Below, in pieces: positions 20,500 to 30,230 of a stretch of DNA of 64,000 nucleotides. The position numbers were made by a program, and so were the translations under genes. Each line of letters begins with the position of its first letter. Within the stretch, counting starts at the first letter, position 1. The notes beneath the pieces are model-generated. The model worked only from the letters and a program-made list of their open reading frames with translations. It had not been told where the DNA came from and made no database searches. Source of the DNA: Kitagawia praeruptora (taxonomy: Eukaryota; Streptophyta; Magnoliopsida; Apiales; Apiaceae); NCBI GenBank assembly GCA_037693485.1, contig CM075346.1, positions 107,738,501 through 107,802,500 of the forward strand, in the 5' to 3' direction.

Positions 20500-20754
20500 A
20501 TGTTTATGTTAGGTCCAGCTTTTAAAAAGCTAAAGAAGAGAAATCGGCAAATTCAGCTCATTCAGGATCAAATTGATGCCTATTTTCAGCACCAAGAACA
20601 GCTCTCTTGGAAAGAAAGAAGAAATAGGACTTCACAACAAATTCAAGAAGATTTCGAGATGGTTCGTCTTCTCCATAATTACCTTCAGTATAAAATTCAA
20701 AAGCAGAGATTATTAAAGCAAAGACTTCTTTGGTACAATAATTTCACAGCTTGA
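20500..20754 (+). CDS. Viral ORF6: small basic helical protein (84 aa)
   Basis: ATG at 20500, three bases after the ORF5 stop; stop TGA at 20754. Highly charged and Gln-rich with heptad-like leucines, probably a coiled coil (FKKLKKRNRQIQLIQDQIDA). Small helical proteins such as virion-associated or nucleic-acid-binding factors exist in caulimovirids, but no specific match can be claimed. Tight spacing to ORF5 suggests one polycistronic RNA. Confidence 0.5.
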   Translation: MFMLGPAFKKLKKRNRQIQLIQDQIDAYFQHQEQLSWKERRNRTSQQIQEDFEMVRLLHNYLQYKIQKQRLLKQRLLWYNNFTA

Positions 20755-21045
20755 CAAATTTAAGCAATAATGCTTGCTTTTGAAGATTCCCGGCAATAAT
20801 TGTTGCTTTAGAAGACAAATGGAATCCGCTTTAATTTAGTGGAGATTGCAATTATATTTGCTTTATTAAAGTGTCTTTGTATTTTAGTTTAAAGTTGTAT
20901 GCCTGTAAGAATTATTAAAGTGTCGATGGGGCCCAAAGAGTGTACCCGGCTTCAATAATTCACCTTTATTAAAAGTTGTTTGTATGTTTGTTATAATTAT
21001 GTGTGTCTAGTCAGAACTTTAATCATGAAGTTCTCCTCAGTCTCT
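20755..21045 (+). promoter_or_regulatory. Viral intergenic region upstream of the TATA box
   Basis: Non-coding, with short direct repeats (GCAATAATTGTTGCTTT and GCAATAATGCTTGCTTT near 20764-20812; TTTATTAAA-type repeats). By position it would hold the enhancer of the pregenomic promoter. No defined element was recognised. Confidence 0.4.
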
Positions 21046-21054
21046 CTATATAAG
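21046..21054 (+). promoter_or_regulatory. 35S-like TATA box of the viral element
   Basis: CTATATAAG in the context TCTCTCTATATAAGAGAACT strongly resembles the TATA region of caulimovirid pregenomic promoters. It lies about 290 bp after the last ORF, the expected place. The transcript start would be near 21080. About 125 bp of leader remain before the TA junction. Confidence 0.65.
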
Positions 21055-21205
21055 AGAACTTTGTATCTTGTATTCAGTACGCTTGAATAATATTGTTTTC
21101 TCTTCTTTTCTCTCTAGCTCATGTGTTGAGCCCCCTTCTTACTTAAATACTGTTTTAAATACCGCTCTCTTTCCTGCTTCCGCCTATTTGGTTCTTTCCT
21201 GCTTT

Positions 21206-21420
21206 ATATATATATCAGAGTCCAAAAGAGAGGTCAAAAATGACATATGAACCCCAGAACATGAAATCAGAAATTTGAAAACTGGAAGTTGCAATTGAGG
21301 TTGCAAAAGTTGCAATTGAGGTTGCAAAAATTGCAATTGAGGAAGGTAGTATTTTTGGAATTTTGAAAACAAGGTCGGTATTTTTAGAATTTTAGAAAGA
21401 TGGGTAGTATATATTTAAAA
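21206..21420 (-). repeat. Right outer arm of the foldback region
   Basis: Inverted copy of 12200-12358: CAGAGTCCAAAAGAGAGGTC, ATGAACCCCAGAACATGAAA, GAAAACTGGAAGTTGCAA, GAGGAAGGTAGTATTTTTGG. A few minisatellite units (GAGGTTGCAAAAGTTGCAAT) precede its end. It shows that the virus sits inside a pre-existing repeat. Confidence 0.8.
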
Positions 21421-21764
21421 ATCTAATAGTTCACATGGGTAGTTTTGAAACTATCCCTAGAAAATATCACTAAATTCTGAATATTAGAGGATCGATTTTA
21501 ATAGTCAAAACTGATCATTGAACTAAAGGTGAGTTTTTCTCTATTTTTTGTGCTTTCTACGTAAGCTTCCTTTATTGTCATTACTTCCTTAAACAACAAT
21601 TTCTTAATCCATAATAATGGGCAATAATAGATGGAATTAAGGAACATCTCAACTAATAGAATAATAAACTCAAATGATTATAACATCATGTTAATGTATA
21701 ACATTTCCCGATCAAATGCAAAGCCTTGCGTCATTTTATTATTTAAATTCAGTGTTAATTAATA
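21421..21764. other. Non-coding DNA
   Basis: AT-rich; nothing recognised. Confidence 0.5.
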
Positions 21765-22023
21765 CTCCCTCCGTTCCTAAATGTTTTTCCTGTTTGCCTT
21801 TGACACGTTTGCCAATGCACACTTTTGATCGTTAATATTTTCAATTTCGTGTTAGTATCAAATATATAAACTTCACTGTATTAAAGTACTCATAAATACG
21901 AATCAAACAAGATCACTCATGAATATGTTTTATCATATAAATTATACGTAAATTAGTAGTCAAGCGCTTACAATGAACAGGAACAAAAGTCAAAACAAGA
22001 AAAAGTTTATGAAACAGAGGGAG
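21765..22023. mobile_element. Stowaway-like MITE, family 1 (second copy)
   Basis: CTCCCTCCGTTCC...CAGAGGGAG between TA dinucleotides (21763-21764, 22024-22025). Its interior is homologous to 9392-9645 along the full length, including ACACGTTTGCCAATGCACA and CAAGATCACTCATGA. Confidence 0.85.
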
Positions 22024-22076
22024 TATAAGTTTCTTGATGGAAAATTTTACTTGGAAACTACATTTCTTTGGATATA

Positions 22077-22364
22077 CTTCCTCCGTCCCAAAATATATGT
22101 TCCTTTTGCAAAAAAAAAAATTGTCCAAATTACATGTCCCACTCTTCTTTTCATACAAATATCTCTTCTTTCTATACAAATTTAAGTCTAATTTTTCAAA
22201 ATTACCCCTATATTTGTATTTTCAATGTTTGGCTTCTTTAAAACTTAACTCTATTCTCATTTTTCAATGCATTTATTAAGGTTATTTATTGAAAAACCTT
22301 ATCCAACCAACCTTTTTCGTGTGTATTTTTTTCAAAAGGGACATGTAAATTGGGACGGAGGGAG
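22077..22364. mobile_element. Stowaway-like MITE, family 2
   Basis: The ends CTTCCTCCGTCCCAAAATA and TTGGGACGGAGGGAG are flanked by TA on both sides. The left arm ATATGTTCCTTTTGCAAAAA pairs with AAAGGGACATGTAAATTG at the right. Confidence 0.8.
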
Positions 22365-22392
22365 TAATAAATAACTCTGTATATATATATTA

Positions 22393-22436
22393 CTCCCTCA
22401 GTCCCTTTTTATTTGGCACATTTGTAAAAAAAAATA
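22393..22436. mobile_element. Left end of a further MITE, interrupted by the next one
   Basis: CTCCCTCAGTCCCTTTTTAT after TA begins a Stowaway-like element that is split at 22436 by another. A matching right end could not be fixed, although AAATGTGTTAACT near 22930 may belong to it. Confidence 0.45.
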
Positions 22437-22718
22437 CTCCCTCCGTCCCACAATACAAGTCTCTTTTGAAAAAATTACGCATCTTAAGAAAATATTAATT
22501 AGATTATATATTTCCTCTTATGCCCATTATAAATGCATTGACTTTTAAAAACATGAACTATTTTATACTCTTGGTCATTCCTCATTAATTGCTATACAAT
22601 TTTCAAAAATGGTAGTTTATGAAAATTATCACAAATTTACATTGAAAATTGAAAATGGACATGTATTATGGGAAAAAAAATTCTCTAAAAAGAGACTTGT
22701 ATTGTGGGACGGAGGGAG
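22437..22718. mobile_element. Stowaway-like MITE, family 3, nested in another MITE
   Basis: CTCCCTCCGTCCCACAATAC and its exact inverse GTATTGTGGGACGGAGGGAG, extended by AAGTCTCTTTT / AAAGAGACTT, flanked by TA (22435-22436, 22719-22720). The long, nearly perfect TIR suggests recent insertion. Confidence 0.88.
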
Positions 22719-23330
22719 TACATATTAAGAAAGCTTTAATTATGTAATTTATTTACATGTTTACCCTTATTCTTAACATTAAATGATTAGTTATGAGTGT
22801 GTATATTAAATATTAAGTCAAATATTGGCATTCGAAATAAAGGGATATAAGGAAAAATTAGTAAAAAAAAGTATTGGAACAAGAAATGTGACAACTATAT
22901 ATTTATTTAGGGACAAATTTTTTTTACAAATGTGTTAACTAAAAAGTACTTCGTATTTAATTTGATTTCCAACCACTATATTAAAACAAGATACTATTAA
23001 TTTCTAATAAAGCGTATAATTAAATGCTAAAGTTAGCTAATCTTAAGAACCCCGTGAACTTAGATTAAGTATTGAACCAGATCGAGATGTAAAATTGTTT
23101 TAGAATTGATATATTAAAATTTATTCCATTACTTAGCTAGCTAGCAGGTGAAAACTTGAACTATAACTGCATAATTAGAATTAGCCAAATTTAAATAAAA
23201 AAACTGCATAAGTTAGGTAGGTCTCTGTCAAATTTCTTCTTTATTAAATTCAAGAAATATTGAAAGTGAATAAATAGTTTAGTTGTAAGGGGTTTTGTCG
23301 ATTGTTACGTTAATTGTCATATAATTCAAA
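22719..23330. other. Non-coding AT-rich DNA
   Basis: No gene seen; may contain the remainder of the split MITE. Confidence 0.4.
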
Positions 23331-23478
23331 GGTCTGAAATATCTCAGCTGGTTAGGTCTGGACTTTAGGAGCTTATCACTCCAAGGTTCCAGGTTCGAAC
23401 TCCCGCTGACTGCATGCACATAAGTGGGACATCTTGAGATGTGCATAAGCTGGCCCGGAGGTAAATATATATATATCA
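23331..23478 (+). mobile_element. tRNA-derived SINE
   Basis: Contains an internal RNA polymerase III promoter: an A-box-like TATCTCAGCTGGTTAGG at 23340-23356 and a B box GGTTCGAACTCC at 23392-23403, about 40 bp apart as in tRNA genes. The 5' part does not fold into a proper tRNA, and a non-tRNA 3' body (GCACATAAGTGGGACATC, GCTGGCCCGGAGG) and a TA-rich tail follow. These are features of a plant SINE. The 3' limit and TSD are uncertain; ATTCAAAGGTCTG occurs at the left edge and again at 23560-23572. Confidence 0.75.
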
Positions 23479-24208
23479 ACTAGAAAAGAAAAAAAAAACT
23501 TGTCATGTAATCTTGTTGTAAGGGTTTAGATATTTATTAAATGAATAAGTTTAATTTTAATTCAAAGGTCTGTAAAATGAAATAGTTAAAATAAAAAACA
23601 TTGTACAAATATGCTATATATCTGACCAAACAATTTTGTAGTTTAATTGAGAACATGAGCCTAGAAAGGATGATGAAGGGATGTGGTCAATTTAGCAATA
23701 AATAGGTTGCTCTAGTCCAACGAAACCAGCTGTCTTGATCTAAGGTGATTTCAATATTAATATAAAATACAAATGTCTTATACATTCCTTATATCACTCG
23801 CCAAACAAAAAACTCAAAAGCGTTATAATATAGGAAAATGTTAGAATTACATAAAGATTCAAAAAAAATACAAAATTATAAGTATCTTAATTTAATTCGT
23901 TATAACAAAATCGGTCCCCTGCATTTACATTAATATCAATCAATAAAAACACTTATTAGTGAAATCCAACTCATTCTATAAATGTTTCTATGCAAATTTT
24001 CTGCGCACCTAACATACTCTATAATATATACACGCAGCTGGCAGAGCATAAAAAAAATGGAGTTACATTAATTACATCAATCCTGCTCTTAATAACTCAA
24101 CTAACTAATTAAAATACAATTTATTATAATCATTCTTGCTGTTAAGGCACCCTGAATCCCGGGTCTGCCTTTTTATGTTATTATAATGATATATATATAT
24201 ATATATAT
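23479..24208. other. Non-coding DNA ending in a TA microsatellite
   Basis: No gene recognised. 24189-24208 is a pure TA run that borders the next foldback element. Confidence 0.5.
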
Positions 24209-24782
24209 GGGCTACTCCAATACAAACCTTCTTAAAATACAAACCTATAAACCAAGCAAAATCTAATATTTCAAGCTAATCTAATGACCAAACTAGGGGT
24301 ACCCTAATACAAAAAACGTTTAAAATAATTGGCTCTATCCAACAAAAAAAAAATCACTGTTCACGTGATGATGTGGCAGTGGATTTCACTGGTTAACGGT
24401 GCTTCGCACCTTCTTGTACGGCGCTTCGCGCCTTTATCATTCTAAAGTTGTAAGGAATGGCAATCAATGGTAAAAGCAATAGACGATTGACGGGTATGTC
24501 GAGAGCCTTCGACCCTCATGACTACCTAACTCATCCGTTTACTGTCTTAAATAAGGCTGTAATTCGAGTCGGGTGGCTCGCGAGCCTACCCGACTCGAAC
24601 TCGTTTAACTGAACCCGGCTCGACTCGAGCTCGTAAACGAGTCGAGCTCGGCAGCGATTTTAGGCTCGTTTATATAAACGAGCCGGTCCGGGTATGTGCC
24701 GAGCTCGAATGAAACCCGGCTCGAAAACTCGAACTCGACCCGGCTCGACTCGAACTCGACCCGGCTCGAGCTCGTTTACAAT

Positions 24783-25806
24783 TTTTTTTTTGTTTTTCAA
24801 AATATTGTTTTTATTTTTTTAAAAAATATTTCTGGACGATCCAACCGTACGGATGTCAAGATATATCTAATTAAATGATATTCCCAAATTTTCAAAAAAT
24901 AAAAGATTAATTTGGTTGGAGATCTTAATAGAACACTACTATATTGTCTTGTACTTGTAACTAGTGCTTCGTCCCAGATTATTGTTTCTATTCTTTTAAA
25001 AATATTTTTCGACGATCCAACCGTACGGATGTCAAGATATATCTAATTAAATGATATTCCCAAATTTTGAAAAAATAAAAAATTAATTTGGTTGGAGATC
25101 TTAATAGAACACTACTATATTGTCTTATACTCGTAACTAGTGCTTCGTCCCACATTATTGTTTCTATTTTTTTAAAAATATTTTTCGACGATCCAACCGT
25201 ACGGATGTCAAGATATATCTAATTAAATGATATTCCCAAATTTTGAAAAAATAAAAAATTAATTTGGTTGGAGATTTTAATAGAACACGACTATATTGTC
25301 TTGTACTTGTAACTATTGTTTCGTCCCATATTATTGTTTCTATTTTTTAAAAAATATTTTTCGACGATCCAACCGTACGGATGTCAAGATATATCTAATT
25401 AAATGATATTCCCAAATTTTAAAAAAATAAAAAATTAATTTGGTTGGAGATCTTAGTAGAACACTACTATATTGTCTAGTACTCGTAACTAGTGCTTTGT
25501 CCCAGATTATTGTTTCTATTTTTTTAAAAATATTTTTCGACGATCCAACCATACGGATGTCAAGATATATCTAATTAAATGATATTCCCAAATTTTGAAA
25601 AAATAAAAAATTAATTTGGTTGGAGATCTTAATATAACACTACTATATTGTCTAGTACTCGTAACTAGTGTTTTGTCCCATATTATTGTTTCTATTTTTT
25701 AAAAAATAATTTTCGACGATCCAACCGTACGGATGTCAAAATATATCTAATTAAATGATATTCCCAAATTTTTAAAAAATAAAAAATTAATTTCGTTGGA
25801 GATCTT
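24783..25806 (+). repeat. First ~176-bp tandem array in hAT-1
   Basis: Six units each include CGATCCAACCGTACGGATGTC (or a variant), ATATATCTAATTAAATGATA, TTAATTTGGTTGGAGATC and CTCGTAACTAGTGCTTCGTC, spaced about 176 bp apart (near 24835, 25012, 25187, 25363, 25539 and 25716). Confidence 0.9.
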
Positions 25807-26093
25807 AATAGAAACTCGTTAGGCTCGTTTAACAGCTCGTTAGACTCGGCTCGTTTAACAGCTTGTTTGGCTCGGCTCGTTTAATAGAACTCGACCCGAC
25901 TCGTATAACAGTAACTCGCCTCGACTCGTGAGGGCTCGCGAGTAGCTCGACCCGACTCGTGTAACAAACGAGCCGAGTTCGGCGGGGATTTTCGGCTCGT
26001 TTAATAAACGAGCTCAGCTCGACTCGTCAGAAAAAGCTCGGCTCGATTTAAAACTCGGCTCGAACTCGACCCGGCTCGAGCTCGTTTACAATT

Positions 26094-27117
26094 ATTTTTG
26101 TTGTTTTTCAAAATATTGTTTTTATTTTTTTAAAAAATATTTCTGGACGATCCAACCGTACGGATGTCAAGATATATCTAATTAAATGATATTCCCAAAT
26201 TTTCAAAAAATAAAAGATTAATTTGGTTGGAGATCTTAATAGAACACTACTATATTGTCTTGTACTCGTAACTAGTGCTTCGTCCCAGATTATTGTTTCT
26301 ATTCTTTTAAAAATATTTTTCGATGATCCAACCGTACGGATGTCAAGATATATCTAATTAAATGATATTCCCAAATTTTGAAAAAATAAAAAATTAATTT
26401 GGTTGGAGATCTTAATAGAACACTACTATATTGTCTTATACTCGTAACTAGTGCTTCGTCCCACATTATTGTTTCTATTTTTTTAAAAATATTTTTCGAC
26501 GATCCAACCGTACGGATGTCAAGATATATCTAATTAAATGATATTCCCAAATTTTGAAAAAATAAAAAATTAATTTGGTTGGAGATTTTAATAGAACACG
26601 ACTATATTGTCTTGTACTTGTAACTAGTGTTTCGTCCCATATTATTGTTTCTATTTTTTAAAAAATATTTTTCGACGATCCAACCGTACGGATGTCAAGA
26701 TATATCTAATTAAATGATATTCCCAAATTTTAAAAAAATAAAAAATTAATTTGGTTGGAGATCTTAATAGAACACTACTATATTGTCTAGTACTCGTAAC
26801 TAGTGCTTTGTCCCAGATTATTGTTTCTATTTTTTTAAAAATATTTTTCGACGATCCAACCATACGGATGTCAAGATATATCTAATTAAATGATATTCCC
26901 AAATTTTGAAAAAATAAAAAATTAATTTGGTTGGAGATCTTAATATAACACTACTATATTGTCTAGTACTCGTAACTAGTGTTTTGTCCCATATTATTGT
27001 TTCTATTTTTTAAAAAATAATTTTCGACGATCCAACCGTACGGATGTCAAAATATATCTAATTAAATGATATTCCCAAATTTTTAAAAAATAAAAAATTA
27101 ATTTCGTTGGAGATCTT
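26094..27117 (+). repeat. Second ~176-bp array in hAT-1 (duplicate of the first)
   Basis: Repeats 24783-25806 nearly base for base at an offset of 1311 bp. The flanking GGCTCG-rich block is duplicated too, so a segment of about 1.3 kb was tandemly duplicated inside the element. Confidence 0.9.
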
Positions 27118-27588
27118 AATAGAAACTCGTTAGGCTCGTTTAACAGCTCGTTAGACTCGGCTCGTTTAACAGCTTGTTTGGCTCGGCTCGTTTAATAGAA
27201 CTCGACCCGACTCGTATAACAGTAACTCGCCTCGACTCGTGAGGGCTCGCGAGTAGCTCGACCCGACTCGTGTAACAAACGAGCCGAGTTCGGCGGGAAT
27301 TTTCGGCTCGTTTAATAAACGAGCTCAGCTCGACTCGTCAGAAAAAGCTCGGCTCGATTTAAAACTCGGCTCGAACTCGCCCGGCTCGACTCGAATTACA
27401 GCCCTAATCTTAAATGCTTCGCATTTCCACGGCAAGTTTTTTGTTTTTTTTTTGTTGGATAGAACCAATTATTTTAAGCATTTTTTGTGAAGGTACCCTT
27501 GGCGGAAACCTTAGAATATATGAAATATAATTAATTAATGTTGGTTTGTAGGTTTGTATTTCAAGATTGGTTTGTATTTGAGCAAAAG

Positions 27589-27590
<2 letters not shown>

Positions 27591-27643
<53 letters not shown>

Positions 27644-27973
27644 TTTAACTAGGTTGAGTACAAAACACGAAAATTGTACGTAAATGACAAAAACTTTGTG
27701 TACAACTAGAGTACATGCATGATAGTATAACATGTACGTATGTCAAAAGATGGTTTTGCTTGATCATTTTATTGAACATATAGTCGATCAAAATTTATTT
27801 ATTACTTAAATATTTTGATCAATTTTTGTACATCTCAACTAATTCTGGAGACGTCACATTACAATCGAACCTTAAACGTTTTTGGGATAGTAAATATATG
27901 AGATCCTCAATTCAGAAAGCTGAGTTATTTGGGATGGGTCAAGATTTTTTCTTCAATGGTTACAATCAAATAC
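27591..27973. other. TA microsatellite and short non-coding stretch
   Basis: 27591-27638 is TA repeat; the rest is unremarkable flank of copia A, ending with its target duplication AATAC (27969-27973). Confidence 0.6.
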
Positions 27974-28174
27974 TTTAGAGAGAGTAAGAAATGAAATTGA
28001 TAAAATGAATTCTTTGATTACTCAAACTGTGGTTAAAAGATATTTATACAGGTAGAGAATAAATAAAGTGAAATGACTAATCTACCCTTAGTACTAACTA
28101 ACTCACTAACGAACTAACTAAGCTAATGACTAATTCTGTACATTAACTAGTCTGAGCTCTGTATAAGCTTAATA
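27974..28174 (-). repeat. 3' LTR of copia A
   Basis: 201 bp, matching 44154-44346 with a few substitutions and small indels. Adjacent on its inner side is the polypurine tract. Confidence 0.9.
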
Positions 28175-28723
28175 TCCCCCCTCAAATTGGCAGTGGGAAA
28201 TATATTTACAACACCCAATTTGTCAAGTAATAGCAGAAGACGATGAGCTGGTAAGGCCTTGGTGAGAAGATCAGCTGGTTGATGAAAAGTAGACAAGTAT
28301 GTAGGAAGAATAAACCCTTCTTTGACCTTATCTCGAATCAGATGACAATCTAATTCATGATCAATACGCTTTGTTCGATCATGATGCACCGGATTCTCAA
28401 CAATGTGAATAGCAGAATTGTTATCACAATATAGCACAATTGGCTTAGGAATCTTAAAATGCAACTCAGTAAGAAGATTGTAGAGCCACGTAATTTCACA
28501 AATAGCATTGGCCATACTTCTATACTCTGCTTCTGCAGATGATCTAGCAACTGTATTTTGCTTCTTACATTTCCAGGAAATCAATGAATTACCAAGAAGC
28601 ACACAGTAACCAGATATAGAATGCCTAGTCATTGGACAGGAAGCCCAATATGCATTTGTATAAACTTGTAAAGTTAAAGAACTAGATGCTGAAAAGAACA
28701 AACCTTTAAGAGCTGCATCCCTA
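28175..28723 (-). pseudogene. Copia A RNase H
   Basis: Minus-strand frame with copia RNase H signatures: VYTNAYWASC (normally YxDADWA-like; the catalytic Asp position reads Asn), ISGYCVLLGNSLISWKCKKQ, SSAEAEYRSMA, LYCDNNSAIHI, HHDRTKRIDHE and QPADLLTKALP. The frame is cut at its N-terminal side by copia B; the rest continues beyond 39968. The altered Asp suggests an inactive domain. Confidence 0.9.
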
Positions 28724-28728
28724 TAAGT

Positions 28729-30217
28729 TGTTAGAGTAGGTGCCCTAGAGGCAATACATTATTTCTTGAATAAACCTTTATGTCATTTGATTATTAAATA
28801 AACGTATTTATTATGACTTTAATTACTGCGATATATTTGTTAGCATAATAAATGTCCTTAGAATCATGATACACATTGTATAATTTAAGTACATGACTTG
28901 AACTTGAGATTATATAATATATCATATTCTTAAAAGGTCCCTAGTCGGTTATTATTATATAGGACAATAATAATACATAAATAGACTAGTATGTTGTTTG
29001 ACAGATAACCACGTCTCATTGGTTATGAGTATGGAGATACTAAAGTCAATACATAGGTACATGTAGGAGTACATGGTACTGGACAAACCCATGGTGAGAT
29101 TCTACATGTTGATAATGTCATTAGAAAGACTCACAGTGATAATGGTGTAACGATCCTTAGACTTGAGATCATTATATTTCTATACGATGATTAATATACT
29201 TTGACTACATTAAAAGTTACCTTTGACCGGGTTATGATAAAAGTGTACATCGGGTATGTTATGAGACGTATGAGAAATATGAATGATAGATAAAGGATTT
29301 GACCCTCCTATAATTAGGAGAGATATTATTGGCCTCTTGATTGAGTGAGACTATGAAAATGCATGGCCATGCTCAAATATTGATTTGTTTTAATAGTCTA
29401 CTCATGGATCAAGTAAACCTGGATTAAATGTTGAAGAGGATGACTAAATACATGCCTCAAGTTTAATCTATAATATTTGGTTAAAGAGAATATATTACAC
29501 GGAAACATATATCACGAAAGGTTTAATTGGATCGCCAATTATTATTATTACTTGGGTAGCAATGATGTATTACTAGATGCTGCTCATTGTTTATAATTTT
29601 ATTATTAGATATAACGTAATAATAACCTAAAGGGTTACACACTTAGAACGTCTAAACGGAGTTTTAATTTAAATTCAGAATTTAAATTAAATAATTATAA
29701 ATTCGAAGTTGGTTATTTAATTATTTAAGTTGGACTTAATTAATTAGATCATATTTCGAATTTTATAACAACCCAATCAGTTTTGGTTTTATGAGAAGCC
29801 CAAAACGAAATAGGGTTTTCAGCCCAATCTCTCCTCTATAAATACATAAGGATGTATTGTTTTAGGGTTAGAATTTTGGAAAAATCGTTTTAGCAAAAAC
29901 CCTAGCAGCTCTACATCAAGAGAGGCTAGAGAGAGAAAGAGATCAAGGGCAGTAATCGGCTAGTACCGACTCCGGTGATTGTATAGACAATCGGGCATTC
30001 GTGTGGACTAATTAGAGACGCGGATCTTGTATTAAGGGCTGCGTGGTGATTGCAATTAGGACCTCCATCTCCGTTGAGTTCGTGAAACTACGTTTTAAAG
30101 GTATGATTCATATTCTCCATAATCTGTCTAGAATTATACATGGATCCTGGTTTGGGTTTCGAAATTTATTGTTTTATTTACGTTATTCCGCTGCGTTTTA
30201 TGCCTCAGAACCCAACA
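28729..30217 (+). repeat. 5' LTR of copia B
   Basis: 1489 bp, TGTTAGAGTAGG...CCCAACA. A CTCCTCTATAAATACATAAG promoter (TATA near 29836) lies in its second half. It matches the 3' LTR at 38464. Confidence 0.93.
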
Positions 30218-30218
30218 A

Positions 30219-30230
30219 TGGTATCAGAGC
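30219..30230 (+). other. tRNA-Met primer-binding site of copia B
   Basis: TGGTATCAGAGC, complementary to the 3' end of initiator tRNA-Met, one base after the LTR. Confidence 0.9.

Larger units (their letters stand above)
13355..21205 (+). mobile_element. Endogenous caulimovirid (plant pararetrovirus) element, nearly complete gene set
   Basis: Six consecutive plus-strand open frames fill 13659-20754: movement protein, capsid protein, protease/RT/RNase H and three smaller proteins. There is no integrase and there are no LTRs. A 35S-like TATA promoter follows the last ORF. This order and the absence of integrase identify a member of Caulimoviridae (dsDNA reverse-transcribing plant viruses), captured in the chromosome by host repair. 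Both edges are TA microsatellite, a common setting for such insertions. The circular map appears opened in the leader between promoter and ORF1. The host range of any source virus is unknown, and genus assignment needs an RT phylogeny. Open frames of 321, 598, 879 and 326 codons without internal stops suggest recent arrival or selection. Confidence 0.92.
24553..27407. mobile_element. Non-autonomous hAT-type element (hAT-1)
   Basis: The termini AAGGCTGTAATTCGAGTCG and CGACTCGAATTACAGCCCTAA are inverted repeats, and the 8-bp direct repeat TCTTAAAT flanks them exactly (24545-24552, 27408-27415). An 8-bp TSD and AGGGCTGTAA-type ends are hAT features. Subterminal regions are packed with GAGCTCG / GGCTCGTTTA motifs. 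The interior carries no transposase, only two arrays of a ~176-bp repeat separated by another GGCTCG-rich block. Confidence 0.88.
24209..27592. mobile_element. TA-embedded foldback element containing a hAT insertion
   Basis: The left end GGGCTACTCCAATACAAACC pairs with the inverted right end (GGTTTGTATTTGAGCAAAAG then CC). The complementary arms continue through TCTATCCAACAAAAAAAAA / TTTTTTTTTGTTGGATAGAA and TTCGCACC / GCTTCGC blocks. Both sides are TA microsatellites (24189-24208, 27591-27638). The pre-insertion element is about 530 bp; the remaining 2.86 kb is the hAT listed next. Superfamily uncertain. Its organisation resembles 60876-61252. Confidence 0.7.

Noticed and set aside
23340..23410. 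Possible tRNA gene
   Set aside because: A and B boxes are present, but acceptor and anticodon stems do not pair, and a longer non-tRNA body and TA tail follow; better explained as a SINE.
25340..26863. Two identical 70-aa proteins 1311 bp apart
   Set aside because: They arise from duplicated satellite monomers inside a hAT element and have no gene-like features.
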